Below are positions 13,809-55,500 of a stretch of 64,000 nucleotides of DNA, in pieces. The notes beneath the pieces are model-generated. The model was not told the DNA's origin, searched no databases, and saw only the letters and a program-made list of their open reading frames with translations. The stretch lies in contig JAXIVH010000032.1 in NCBI GenBank assembly GCA_036785325.1, forward strand, positions 4,031,417 through 4,095,416, read 5' to 3'. A program made the position numbers and the translations under genes. Source of the stretch: Urophycis tenuis (Eukaryota > Chordata > Actinopteri > Gadiformes > Phycidae). Position 1 is the first letter of the stretch. Every line of letters starts with the position of its first letter.

Positions 13809-15695
13809 CGTAGTATATAAGACTACCTATAGTATTAGATAATACTACAGGACACCAAGTTTCTAAGGTTGCTATGGGAACTGGTCAGTCAGAACCAATT
13901 TAACCCCCCACCCGGGCAGGAATGATGTGTCGTCATAGAAACGGATCACCAACTCCAGCAGCGCCAGTGAAAGGGCAATATGTTCAGTTTATTACCCATC
14001 AACCCCGCACGCACGCACACGCACACACGCCTCTGCAAGCGTGTGCAACTCGACACTACCTGCATGCTTGATACTGGTTAGACTGGTTCTGTCACTGTCT
14101 GTCTGTTTAGTGCTAAAATGTGGTTTTGCCACGCTGCCAATTGTTTTCAAGCTATAGTCGATCTGAGCTGCTGTTGTTCAGGCCTGCACAACCTCTGATC
14201 CATGCCCTGTTTAATAAGAGCGTGCCTTGGAAGGCCATCTCAAACATATTGGTGTTGATGTTTTCACAGGCAAGGTGTTTTTGTTGTATTTCAAAATGGG
14301 TAAAATTTCTGTTATGGCAGATTTTTATTTGAAGGGTACCCTCTGATCCAACGTGTCTTTGGCAAAAACTGAAAGGTTTTCTTAAACCTACTATAGCATA
14401 CTACGTCTTCCAGGAGTTCGGAAATTATGGTCTGTAATCGGATCCTGGAATGTGAAGGACTGTAAATGGCCAGAAACGGCGTCAACCGTTGGGATATTCT
14501 AGACCCCCTGCGGTTTTAACTGCTGCCCTCCCAACCCGAGCCGGTGGTTGCCCCTGGCAACCATCATTAGCAGGGTGTGGAGCCGGCGAGAGTCAAGAAG
14601 TGTTCATGCGGTAATGTGATCGACGTGTCGTTAATATTCCAACCAAGCCCAATATCTGGCATGTAAAACAACTCACACACGCAGCTCCACGTTCACGTCG
14701 CCGCGGAGCCTGCGTCGGCCTACACCTTTAGCACACCTAAACACGCAGAGTTTCCACTTCAAAGGCCGCATATGTAGCACACCTAAGCCCACTTCTGAGA
14801 GCTCCTTTGTAGCATGTAAGAAGCTACATTAGGCTCAAGTGGTCCACACATGTTGTGCATCACGATAACCCCCCCCCCCCCCCCAAAAAAACAAAAACAT
14901 TAAAGGCCACACTGACTTATTGAATGTTGGTGAGATGCTGCTGGCAGAGGGGGGAGCATGCATATGGTGCTCTGATTAAGACCTCAGAGGAGGAGCTGAG
15001 GCACAGAGACGGGGTTGGCGTTCGTTTTGACCCCGTCGTGTTTCACGGTGACCCCCCCCACGTGCCTCTTGTCATGACCTGGGCTGCTCAGCCATGGCAA
15101 CAAAGGGAAATGCCCACCAAATCAAGGTTCAGAAAAGTATTTATTAAACAAAGAAACAAAAATAGTACAACAACCAAACTGCTGTAAAGAAAACAAATAA
15201 CCCAAATACAAAACCAACACAAACCAAACCCGGGCTACTGCAGGGGGAGAGAGCCACAGAGCTCTGCCACTGAGACCTGAAATGAGTTCACTATCCAGGA
15301 CGCGAGAAGGTCCCGGCCTCCGGCTCCTCTCCCGGATATCACCGATATCACCGCTCGGAACCGCCACCGTCCGCCAGTCTGTTGGGACGGTTGGCGCAGG
15401 CCGGCGGATCAGTGGCGCGTTCAGGGTTTCCTTGCATGGCTGTGCATGCAGACAGCTGATCCGCTCCTGACGTCAGCGGTAACGACAGAGAATGACCGGG
15501 GGCTCACCTGACCTTCCTCACTGAGAGCCTGCTGCCTCTTTTCTGGAAGAACCGCTGTCTCTCCCCCCCCCCCCCCCCCCCCCGCCTTGGTGTTTGATCT
15601 TTGACCTTTCGGTCGTTTCGTGTCTGCCTGCATTCCTCCCTTAAACCCAACGAGTTTTTAAGTCTTCTATTGAGATCTGTCGGTGATGGTTCAGT

Positions 15696-15750
15696 CATAA
15701 ATTGTGTGTGTGCGTGTACACAATGCGCGCACGCACACACACAATTTATG
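15696..15750. repeat. Perfect 21-bp inverted repeat (hairpin/cruciform)
   Basis: The arms 15696-15716 and 15730-15750 are exact reverse complements, starting CATAAATTGTGTG, around a 13-nt centre. The inner arm is alternating GT/GC, so the site could form a cruciform or Z-DNA. No function is assigned. Confidence 0.85.
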
Positions 15751-16082
15751 ATTCTCCGTAAAAGATTTGCTTCCAGGCAGAGGAAGAGGTCTGAGATATG
15801 CAGGATCAATAAGTATTTCCCGTCCATGTCCTCCCGACTATGCCTGTTGATATACTTGTCTGAATAATATAAGTGTATTTTAGATTTTATGCGCTTTTAT
15901 TTGTGTGACAAAATGCATATTCCCAAAGCATATTTAGACATAATCAATAATGTAAATGAACACGCATACATTTCTATACTTTAATTTCTACATCGCCGTT
16001 TTCAAGTAAATGACGCCCCTCTCTCCCCTCTCTCTCCCCCCTCTCTCCTCTCCTCCCCCCTCTCCCCCCCCCCACAGCCACC

Positions 16083-44032
<27,950 letters not shown>

Positions 44033-45660
44033 GCGGGCGCCACAGTGGCCTCCGCAGGCCGCCGCCGGAACTGCATGACACGCACACACACACACACACA
44101 CACACAGACACACACAGGTTTATAGCAAACACCCACGACCTACTGTACAGATGGGAGGAGATGGCTGGTTTATACTGTAGGGGGTCACAGGAAGGGAATT
44201 TGGCTGTTCAGCCTCACTCTCCACGAATGATAGGAGTGACAATCTATGCACACTTATAACTCTCGCGCTTATGGAAAACCAGTAAAACAACACAAATATG
44301 CAGACAATCGACCATGCTGAGACGTATTCTTAATACACAATATGTGCTTTTTTTCCGGGGGAGGGGGCAAATATCTTAATTTCTTCATTCCCTGAAGCTT
44401 AGGAAAAGAAAAAAAAACTAAGAAAAAAAAATATTTTTATAAAGAAACGTTCTCATGGCCTTGGTTTAACATCTATTTTTTTAATCGAGGAACAAGGAGA
44501 AATAAAACAAAGAACTAATGACTTAAAGAAGGATTACTGGAAGGGGACCAAAGTTGTATCACAGTATAGATTTGTACTTTATTCCGCCTGTTGTGTCGCC
44601 ATGGCGACGCGCGCTTACCGCTCCTTTAACGCTTCCGCGCTCTGCCTCGCTTGTAGAAGAGGCCTCCTCGCTCATTATTGATTTATTACGTATTGATTTA
44701 GTGGACGTACTCATTTAGCCGGCGTCCGTACTTTACAATAGTCTGTGCTTCCGGGGTCATCTGGCGGCTGCGGTGGCGGTTCGGACCCCGTCCGTTAGCC
44801 TCATGGCCGACGACGCGACCGCGCAGATGTTTGTATTTTCAAGAAAACTGTTGGACTGGAGCGGTGGCGCATTTTGGCCTCGAGGTAGACAAACCACTGC
44901 ATCCACGCAGTCCAGATGTTTTATATCCATGTGCCTAAACTAGACCCCCTGCGACTATTCCGCTCCTATCACTCGTATACACACTCGTCTCTTTTCCGAC
45001 ACACTTAAAAGCCTTACCTGTATGTTAAGTTCACTGTTATCTATGTTATTTTTTGACCCCGGGCGGTTAACGGTTTTAACGTGTTGTCTTCGTCTACGAC
45101 CAGTATGGGGCTCTGGGGTCCAAAGTGAGGCGTGGACTTGGCCAAAGGGAAGGGAGACGGACGGTTGTAGGTTGCAAGCCTAACAGATTGGGGGGCCTTT
45201 TGCTTGGATGTCTGGGGCACTGCGATTTTTGCTGGTGCACAGCCCTGATTGTGACTGGGTTAGAGGAGCCAGGCGAGGGAGGGCTGGGTCCTGGGAGGGT
45301 GACATGGGTGCGGTGGCTGGGTCCTGGGAAGGTGACATATCATTAGGGGCAGTTTTATATGAAGGTGTAGTGATTATATTAAAGACTCCTCTCGCTGTGC
45401 TCAGGGAGCAGGGGGCAGGGGCACACTGCTGGTTGGGTGAGAGGACTTGAAGATGTTTCAAAATGATCTTGAGGAAAACAAAATAATCAAAGTGTCATTC
45501 TGTCTTTCTTCCACACTTAAACGCGGGGAAAAAAAAACCAAATGAAGAAAAAAAAAGTGCTTTTTTTAATTGTTCAATGTCTGTCTCTGAAAGAAAAAGA
45601 TCTTTAAAGATTACTTGTTAATTGATGATATTGCAATAAAGAGGCTTCTAAACTGCTATT
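44033..45660 (+). other. myh9: myh9 3' UTR with two poly(A) signals
   Basis: AATAAA occurs at 44501-44506 and again at 45635-45640, the latter in TGCAATAAAGAGG. This would permit short and long 3' ends. A (CA)n run at 44083-44117 lies just after the stop codon. The extent is inferred from the second signal. Confidence 0.6.
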
Positions 45661-46900
45661 AGAGTGTGTGAGTCATTTCGTTGAGTGCCAAGCGGGTTGT
45701 TCCTTTTCAATTGATGGCTATAATAATTTTAAGTTGTATGATAATGCTGATGCCACTTTGTACTTGATGTCCTCGTGTAGCCGCCAGGGGGCAGACATGG
45801 TCCCTTGTTTTCTATTACGAGTACCGTGTTGGCCTGCGTAAACTTGATTTTCACCCACACCCCCTAACCAAGGATACACTGGAGACATATTTGGGTGCGT
45901 ATCGTCCCACTTGGAGTCTATTTGCTGGTCGTGGACTTTCCTCGGATAAAGTTACTGAGTCCGACGCTGGACCCACACACATTCACACATTCAGCAAGAC
46001 CGAACTACAAAAAAAAAATCAGGTGAATATATTTTGCCGATCCATACCATCATATTCTAATCTGCGCTACCAAATATATATATAACTAGTCAACAGAAAA
46101 CAGATTTATATTGGTCAAACATTAATCGCTTAACTTTTTGGTAAAGCCCAATTGTACTTTTTTGGGGCGACGAAGGAATCCGATTCGTCCCTAAATTACA
46201 ATTGACTATGGTCATGTAATATTTTCCATGAACCATAAGAATTATTTTTCTTTATTATATCCAATTTGTCGGTGGGCCGGGCGTGGTGTTTACTAGAAGT
46301 AACTAGAAGGTTGTGTAGCAACGTATGGGCACCGTTCGCATCAATTATTGGTTGGTAACGGAGAAGTACCGCCCACTGTACGTCCCAGCCCTGGGACTCT
46401 GTACGGGGTGTAGAACAGGAACCGGCTGGTTTGGAAACGTATGTAGGCTGACATAGGTGTTGTTAGCGACTCGGACGAACTAATGGATGCGCTCGCTCAA
46501 CCTTTACACATATTTTAACGACAGTAGCCCGTCAGGTTTAGCACAAAGTGAAGTCTTGAACTTTGATAGACTCTGGGAAGTAAGGGGTAAGTGTACAACA
46601 TCGAGACTACATACCGGGTTTTCACCACGCATGGTTCGTGTAAGGTGGACACATAGGGTGGACATAATACTGCAATCCAGATCATGTGCAGGAAGGAATC
46701 TCGTCTAATGGGGATCTGGTGTTTCTAATTCTTTCGTAAATTGGCATGTAGTCGTTGGTCAGGGGATCATCATTACAGACTATATCACTTGTGTATGAGG
46801 CTCCAGAGTGTATTTAACCACAGAGGGACAGTGTCTAACACATGCCCGGTCACTGTGGCTTAAGAGACTCTTTACTCGGTGTTTCTCTTTTTTAAAGATT
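45661..46900. other. Intergenic region myh9-slc25a38
   Basis: About 1.2 kb without a recognisable gene, leading into the presumed slc25a38 promoter. I see no clear TATA or CCAAT arrangement. Confidence 0.5.
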
Positions 46901-46973
46901 ACTGAAGAATTCATTTTGACCTTTGGGACAGCGAGTGGAAACCGGAGACAAAAGTGTATTCCTCTGAGGAGTC

Positions 46974-49836
<2,863 letters not shown>

Positions 49837-50585
49837 AGACCTGGGGGATGAGCGAGGGCGAGGTGAATGGACCGACAGACAGAGAGAGAGAGAGAGAGAG
49901 AGTGTACCGGTGGGTCTTCTTCAGGTCGAAAGAGGACAAGATGAATGGACGGACAGAGCGAGAGAGAGGAAGATTGAAAGGTTGGCAGTGTGTGTTTGCA
50001 CACACCACACACACACGCGCTGTCAGCTTCAGAGAGTCCTTGTACCCGAGGTGAAAACTGGATGTTCTGAGAAGGAGCCAATGTTGGCAAGAGGAGCACA
50101 GAAGACACAGACTTGTGGCTCTTAATGGCTGACGTGCTACACTGAGCTAAGACAGACCTTACCCTCTGCTCTATTTTTTTTTTTTTTTTTTGCCTTTTAT
50201 AAGGTCACAGCAGAGGAATCAAAGGTGTCTACTGGCTGACTTGGTGACAGACTGTAGGACTAATAATGCTGCTATAGTGCTGAATACTTTTTCTGTTTAA
50301 GAGAAATGCACGGTTATTTTAAAGAATCATGTTAAGAGATAATGACACTGACAATATTTTTTATGCTTTTTTTCTGACATGATGCAACTTTTAACATAGA
50401 ACAAGCTGGCCTTTGTTTTGTATTGAATGTAGTGAATTGTCTTGAAATACTAACATTTTTGTCATGTTTTCTTTATTACTATAATGTATAGCTGGATCAT
50501 TGATATGGATTCATATTAATATGCTGTCAAATAAGGATCTTGTACATTACAGTATTTAAATAAATGAATACATGCTTATATGGAC
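49837..50585 (+). other. slc25a38: slc25a38 3' UTR
   Basis: AT-rich tail with AATAAA at 50559-50564; contains a T run near 50167-50190. The end is placed about 20 nt after the signal. Confidence 0.6.
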
Positions 50586-51799
50586 TGCTTTACTTCTGTT
50601 TCTTATCAAAACGTGTATTATTGGGTGTGGGATCTCAATTAGGATATCATTTTGGTTTGTTTCAGGGTTTTTTTTTTACTCTTCAACAACACCTGATCGT
50701 TTAGTTCTTCGTGACATTTTGAGCTGTGGTCACTGTGACAATTGATAAGGTGAGACAGATAGAGATTTGCAATTCTCGTTAAGAGTAAGCGACGCTTCAT
50801 CAACAATTAAGTTTCACTCTCCCAACTACCCAATGTTTAACCGTTGTGTTTTGGTCGCTGCCAGAAATATATATAGGCCTATATTTCGACTTTGAGCCGG
50901 GGCCAAATAAGAACAGGTCAACAGTAACAACTTTAGTAAATGTCTCTATGGTTATGTAAGTGAATTCTCTACCGTGTCGGTCGGGGCGGGACGTTCCTGG
51001 TTTATCAGCAGCCGACAGACCGATAAGCAGAATATTAAATGGGACAGCAAGAGTGATTAAAGGAGTGAGATATTCTGATCATCAGATGTCATAGGTCCAA
51101 ACGCAAATTAAACCCTCATACGGCTTTATGTTGTATATTATGTACCAGAATATTTTCTTAAACAATCCACCACCTGTTGGTTAATCCAAAATGTAGGCCT
51201 ACTTTAATTTTTTATTCACTAACCAATGGATGGACAAATTGGTATGGTAATGTATAATAGGGTATTGCTGCCCTGTTTATCCCCGAATTGTATACAAAAA
51301 TTTACAAAAATCAAAAATCAGTCTAAGAGAGTCTCTTACACTGAGCCTATTTTTTCAGTCATTGGCAGTAATCGCCATTGTATCTACCATATGTTTCAAC
51401 AGAAAAACACTACGGTGATCACTGGATCATAACTAAATTTAGCCAAATAAATTTGTAGTCGCAGGTGATACACCCAAAATGTACATTTGTTAGATAGCTA
51501 ACATTTCCCAAACTCTCTGAGTACATATTGTCCAACACTATCCTTGAACATGTTATCTTAAGCAAATAATGTTGCGCCACGGGTACCAGTTGTTACTACG
51601 TGTCAGCGTCAGCGTCTCAGCATTGTCTTAATATGGTCTTTCCATCCCCATTGTCTTAATATGGAAAACCCATCCGACTCCCACCGCCGCTCTCCTCAAT
51701 CCGTCACATGAGAATGGCGGCGTGTTTACTGTGCAACAAATACGCCATCTTGTGGTCGAAGCTACCAACGCACACTCAGTTGCCGAGCAAGAAAACCAA
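50586..51799. other. Intergenic region slc25a38-rpsa
   Basis: About 1.2 kb, mostly AT-rich and without gene signals, rising to the rpsa promoter. GCCATCTTG at 51744-51752 is an inverted YY1-type site. Confidence 0.5.
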
Positions 51800-51860
51800 C
51801 CAATCACAAAGGGGAGAACTCAAGTATATATACGACGTCACGTCCGCCTCTCACCCTCTT
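51800..51860 (+). promoter_or_regulatory. rpsa: rpsa core promoter with CCAAT, TATA and TOP start
   Basis: CCAAT at 51800-51804, TATATATA at 51825-51832 and ACGTCA (half CRE) at 51835-51840 precede a pyrimidine tract CCCTCTTTTCTCC from about 51854. Ribosomal protein mRNAs start with such a 5' terminal oligopyrimidine (TOP) tract, which gives mTOR-dependent translation. The TATA-to-start distance fits. Confidence 0.7.
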
Positions 51861-51900
51861 TTCTCCGTGTGGTCAGACTTCCATACGGCGTTGTTTCGCG
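51855..51900 (+). other. rpsa: rpsa noncoding exon 1 (TOP leader)
   Basis: Short 5' UTR exon beginning in the oligopyrimidine tract and ending TTTCGCG before the donor GTGAGT at 51901. The start is inferred from the TOP and TATA positions. Confidence 0.65.
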
Positions 51901-52462
51901 GTGAGTTGCAAACTGATTATTTATGTGATCCTGATCGACCAAATGTTTGTGAAATTATCAATAAAGACACGCCCTTCATAAAGCCCACCATAATCCCATG
52001 TACAGCCTATTTTCAGAGCTTAATATTGTATTTACCGCCTTTTCATTCATATGCTAAGGTACGAAGCTAACCAATAGCATCGACACGCGTTAACTGGGGT
52101 CGCCTCGTTGGTGCAACCAAGAATGTTGTCCGCACATTTTTAATCTGTGAATTCAATGATCAATTAACCTGTATTTCATCATATACGTGGCCTACGTTTC
52201 TTTGTATTTTCCAATTCCAAAAACATTTCGAAAGCCTCCATGAATTACATTAAAGCAATACTTTTATAAGGGATTGCAGGAAACTGGTCAAATTGCTTGT
52301 GCTTCCTGAAATGGGAATAATAATTGTTCCAGCAGTTTGCAGCCCCTACTAAGTCGGTAATACATTATTCCCTCGCCAATAAAGTTAACTATGTACTAAC
52401 TGGTTTGCCTGTGGTTCTTTCAGTTTTCCCATAGAACTCGTAACACAGGGAAAGCGGTCACG

Positions 52463-52595
52463 ATGTCCGGAGGTCTAGATGTGCTTCAGATGAAGGAGGA
52501 GGATGTGCTCAAGTTCCTGGCAGCAGGGACACATCTGGGAGGTACCAACATGGACTTCCAGATGGAGCAGTACGTGTACAAGAGAAAAAGTGATG
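52463..52595 (+). CDS. rpsa: rpsa exon 2, start (aa 1-45)
   Basis: The exon begins at 52424 after CTTTCAG; the ATG is at 52463. Encodes MSGGLDVLQMKEEDVLKFLA, AGTHLGGTNMDFQMEQYVYK and RKSD, ending one base into a Gly codon. Confidence 0.97.
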
Positions 52596-55500
52596 GTCAG
52601 TATCTAAACATAACCATTGGTCTTCAGGGACTGTTGAACATTTTTGTAACACTAAACAGTATTTGTTATAACTCCAAGTGACACTGTCAATAAAGCTCAA
52701 AACAAGACTTTTTTTTTCCCCCCTCTGGAGTCTAAACATGAATCCCCCTGTCCAAAGGGAGCTGGGCGTGCCCAGAAGCGTTGTGATAATGGTATAAATC
52801 TTGGGGTGCACACTGCTAGAGCCCGGTGCAGCCCTGACCATGGCGCACTGGGTGTAGGATGTGTGCTACAGCACCGCAGGCTCCTCTTCCTGTCTCCTGT
52901 GTTGCCTGAAGGTGCCGTGGCTAGAGGTCCTGCTACAGAACAACCCAACTACAGCATGGGGGGGGGGGGGGTTGTTGTTTTTTTTTGGTGGTGGTGGTAT
53001 ACTGCCTTGTGTCTCTTATATGCGATTGGGACAGAAAGTTGTAATTCCAAACTCGTTGCTAAACTCAACGTCTTGTCATGACTCAGGTGTGTACATCATC
53101 AACTTGAGGCGTACCTGGGAGAAGCTGCTGCTGGCGGCCAGGGCCATCGTTGCCATCGAGAACCCCGCCGACATCTGCGTCATCTCCTCCAGGAACACCG
53201 GACAGGTGAGATAACTGTTGGCCCTGTAGGTTAACAATGCTGTACACACTGGGACTGCATGGTGGTCTGAGCGCTTTACTTGAAGCTGACGGAGAATAGA
53301 AAATGGAATGGAATATCGGCTATAAACATGCATGTTTAAAATATAACCATAAACTGTACTTATGTTGCAGTTCAACTGAAATTAATATAAAAATGGCATT
53401 AGAAGCATGGCTCTATGAAACACATTTAAATTGGGCAGAACGAATTTCACACCTCGTTAAAGTTGGCCTGAAATTATCTGGTGAAATGGGTTTGTTTTCT
53501 AAGATGCCAGCCCAGATCTTCTTGTGGTAGCATTGCTCTGCACTCTGTTAAAACCTCTCACTGACGTTGGTGTTGAGGTGTCGGAAGTGTGCTACAGTAC
53601 CGCTGGGCGCTCGCTGGCCCCGCTAGGACAGCTGTCCGCTGAACGGGGTATAGTAGCGCCGTAGCCACATCATCACTGACTGAAGCACATGTCTAAATGA
53701 AAACTGCCGCATGGTTTAAGCTCTGTTGTCCGCCCCCCCCTTCTGGTTTCTAGAGGGCCGTGCTGAAGTTCGCCTCCGCCACCGGCGCCACCACCTTCCA
53801 CGGCCGCTTCACCCCCGGAACCTTCACCAATCAGATCCAGGCCGCCTTCAGGGAGCCCCGCCTCCTGATCGTGACGGACCCCCGCGCCGACCACCAGCCG
53901 CTGACTGAGGCGTCCTACGTCAACATCCCCAGCATCGCGCTGTGCAACACGGACTCTCCCCTGAGATACGTGGACATCGCCATACCCTGCAACAACAAGG
54001 TGAGCGGTGAAGGGCGCTGGGTTCGATCCTCTGGGTTTGATCCTCTGCTGTCTGCGGCCTTGCCCTCAAGCCCCTCCATCTGAATGGAGTTACAGGTCGA
54101 TAATGGCTAGACGGTGGATGGCTGATTTGTAGTCTGATCACACAATGGCCGTGCACACTGCTAGAGCCCGGCGCAGCCCTGACCGTGGCGTGCTGGGTGT
54201 AGGATGTGTGCTACAGAACGGCAGGCTCCTCCTCCTGGTCCCTGTGTTGCCTAAAGGGGCCGTGGCTGGAGGTCCTGCTACAAAACACGCCAGCCGGACC
54301 ATGTGTGATTATATTTAATAGGCTGAACCAACCTGTCATTTATGGCAGCATTTAGCTGTTGGGCTCATGGCAAGTCTCTTGTGGTAAAATAAGGGTCCTT
54401 TTAAAACAATTTGAAGTGTTTCTGTCTTGAACACTACCTGTTTATGTGATGACATGGGCCTAATGATTGCTGATGTTCTCTCTTCAGAGTCACCACTCTG
54501 TGGGTCTGATGTGGTGGATGCTGACCAGAGAGGTGCTGCGCATGAGAGGAACCATCTCCAGAGAGCACCCCTGGGATGTCATGCCTGATCTGTACTTCTA
54601 CAGAGATCCAGAGGAGGTGAGCCCCATCAACACACTTACATTTTGTTTACGTTCACATTAGCCAGGTGCCATCCATCAAAACCATATGATCAGTGTTGGC
54701 ACAGCTATAAACTTGCCTTATGAAAATTGTACCAAGACAGTATATAGAGAACATGAGTGGATGCATCATGCTTTAGCCTTCATAGTTTCTTGCATTACTT
54801 TTTAATGGGATATGCAGTGTTTTGAGTAAGCATAAACTAGCAGGTATTCTAGCATGGTGTATGTTGTGAGTTAGGTTGGCTCTTCACTGTTAAAACCTCA
54901 CTGACGTTGGTTTAAAGACGTCTCAAGTGCTCCTGGTTCCTCACTAGTCCCATGAACAGGACATGGTAGCTACATGTAGTTTTGATGAACCATGTAACTG
55001 CAGTGCTAGGTTACTATGCCTGCTGCACGGGCCCATCCAGTGAGTTGTAGCAGGGTTCTGACGGCATGTTGTGTTCTGCAGATCGAGAAGGAGGAGCAGG
55101 CAGCGGCTGAGAAGGCGGTCGGTAAGGAGGAGTTCCAGGCTGAATGGACTGCTCCCACCGCCGAGTTCGCCCAGGCGGAGGTTGCTGATTGGTCAGAGGG
55201 TGTCGCTGTTCCATCTGTGCCCATCCAGCAGTTCCCCCCAGGTAAGACCGCCTCCTGGATGCAGAAAATGATAAGTCCTTTACATGGTATGACTAAGCGG
55301 GTGATTTGATGGCGTTGCGTTATAACATCAGCATAGTTATAATGCAAATTTGAGTCCATGATATACATGGGCTCCAACTTGGTTGATGAGTCTTTTAATG
55401 AATGGCCTCTAGTGAGATGATTGAGAGCTCCTCCCAGGTGAGAACTGGGTTAGCTGTGGGTTTATAACGAGTGCACACTGCTAGAGCCCGGCGCAGCCCT

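Larger units (their letters stand above)
4451..16077 (+). other. myh9: myh9 intron 1
   Basis: Long intron between the noncoding exon and the first coding exon. The first kilobase is CpG-rich, consistent with an extended promoter or CpG island. Further in are a (CA)n tract (5347-5402), diverged dispersed-repeat fragments and a perfect inverted repeat (15696-15750). No coding exon could be supported; the longest open frame (12489-13088) has biased, repeat-like composition. Confidence 0.5.
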
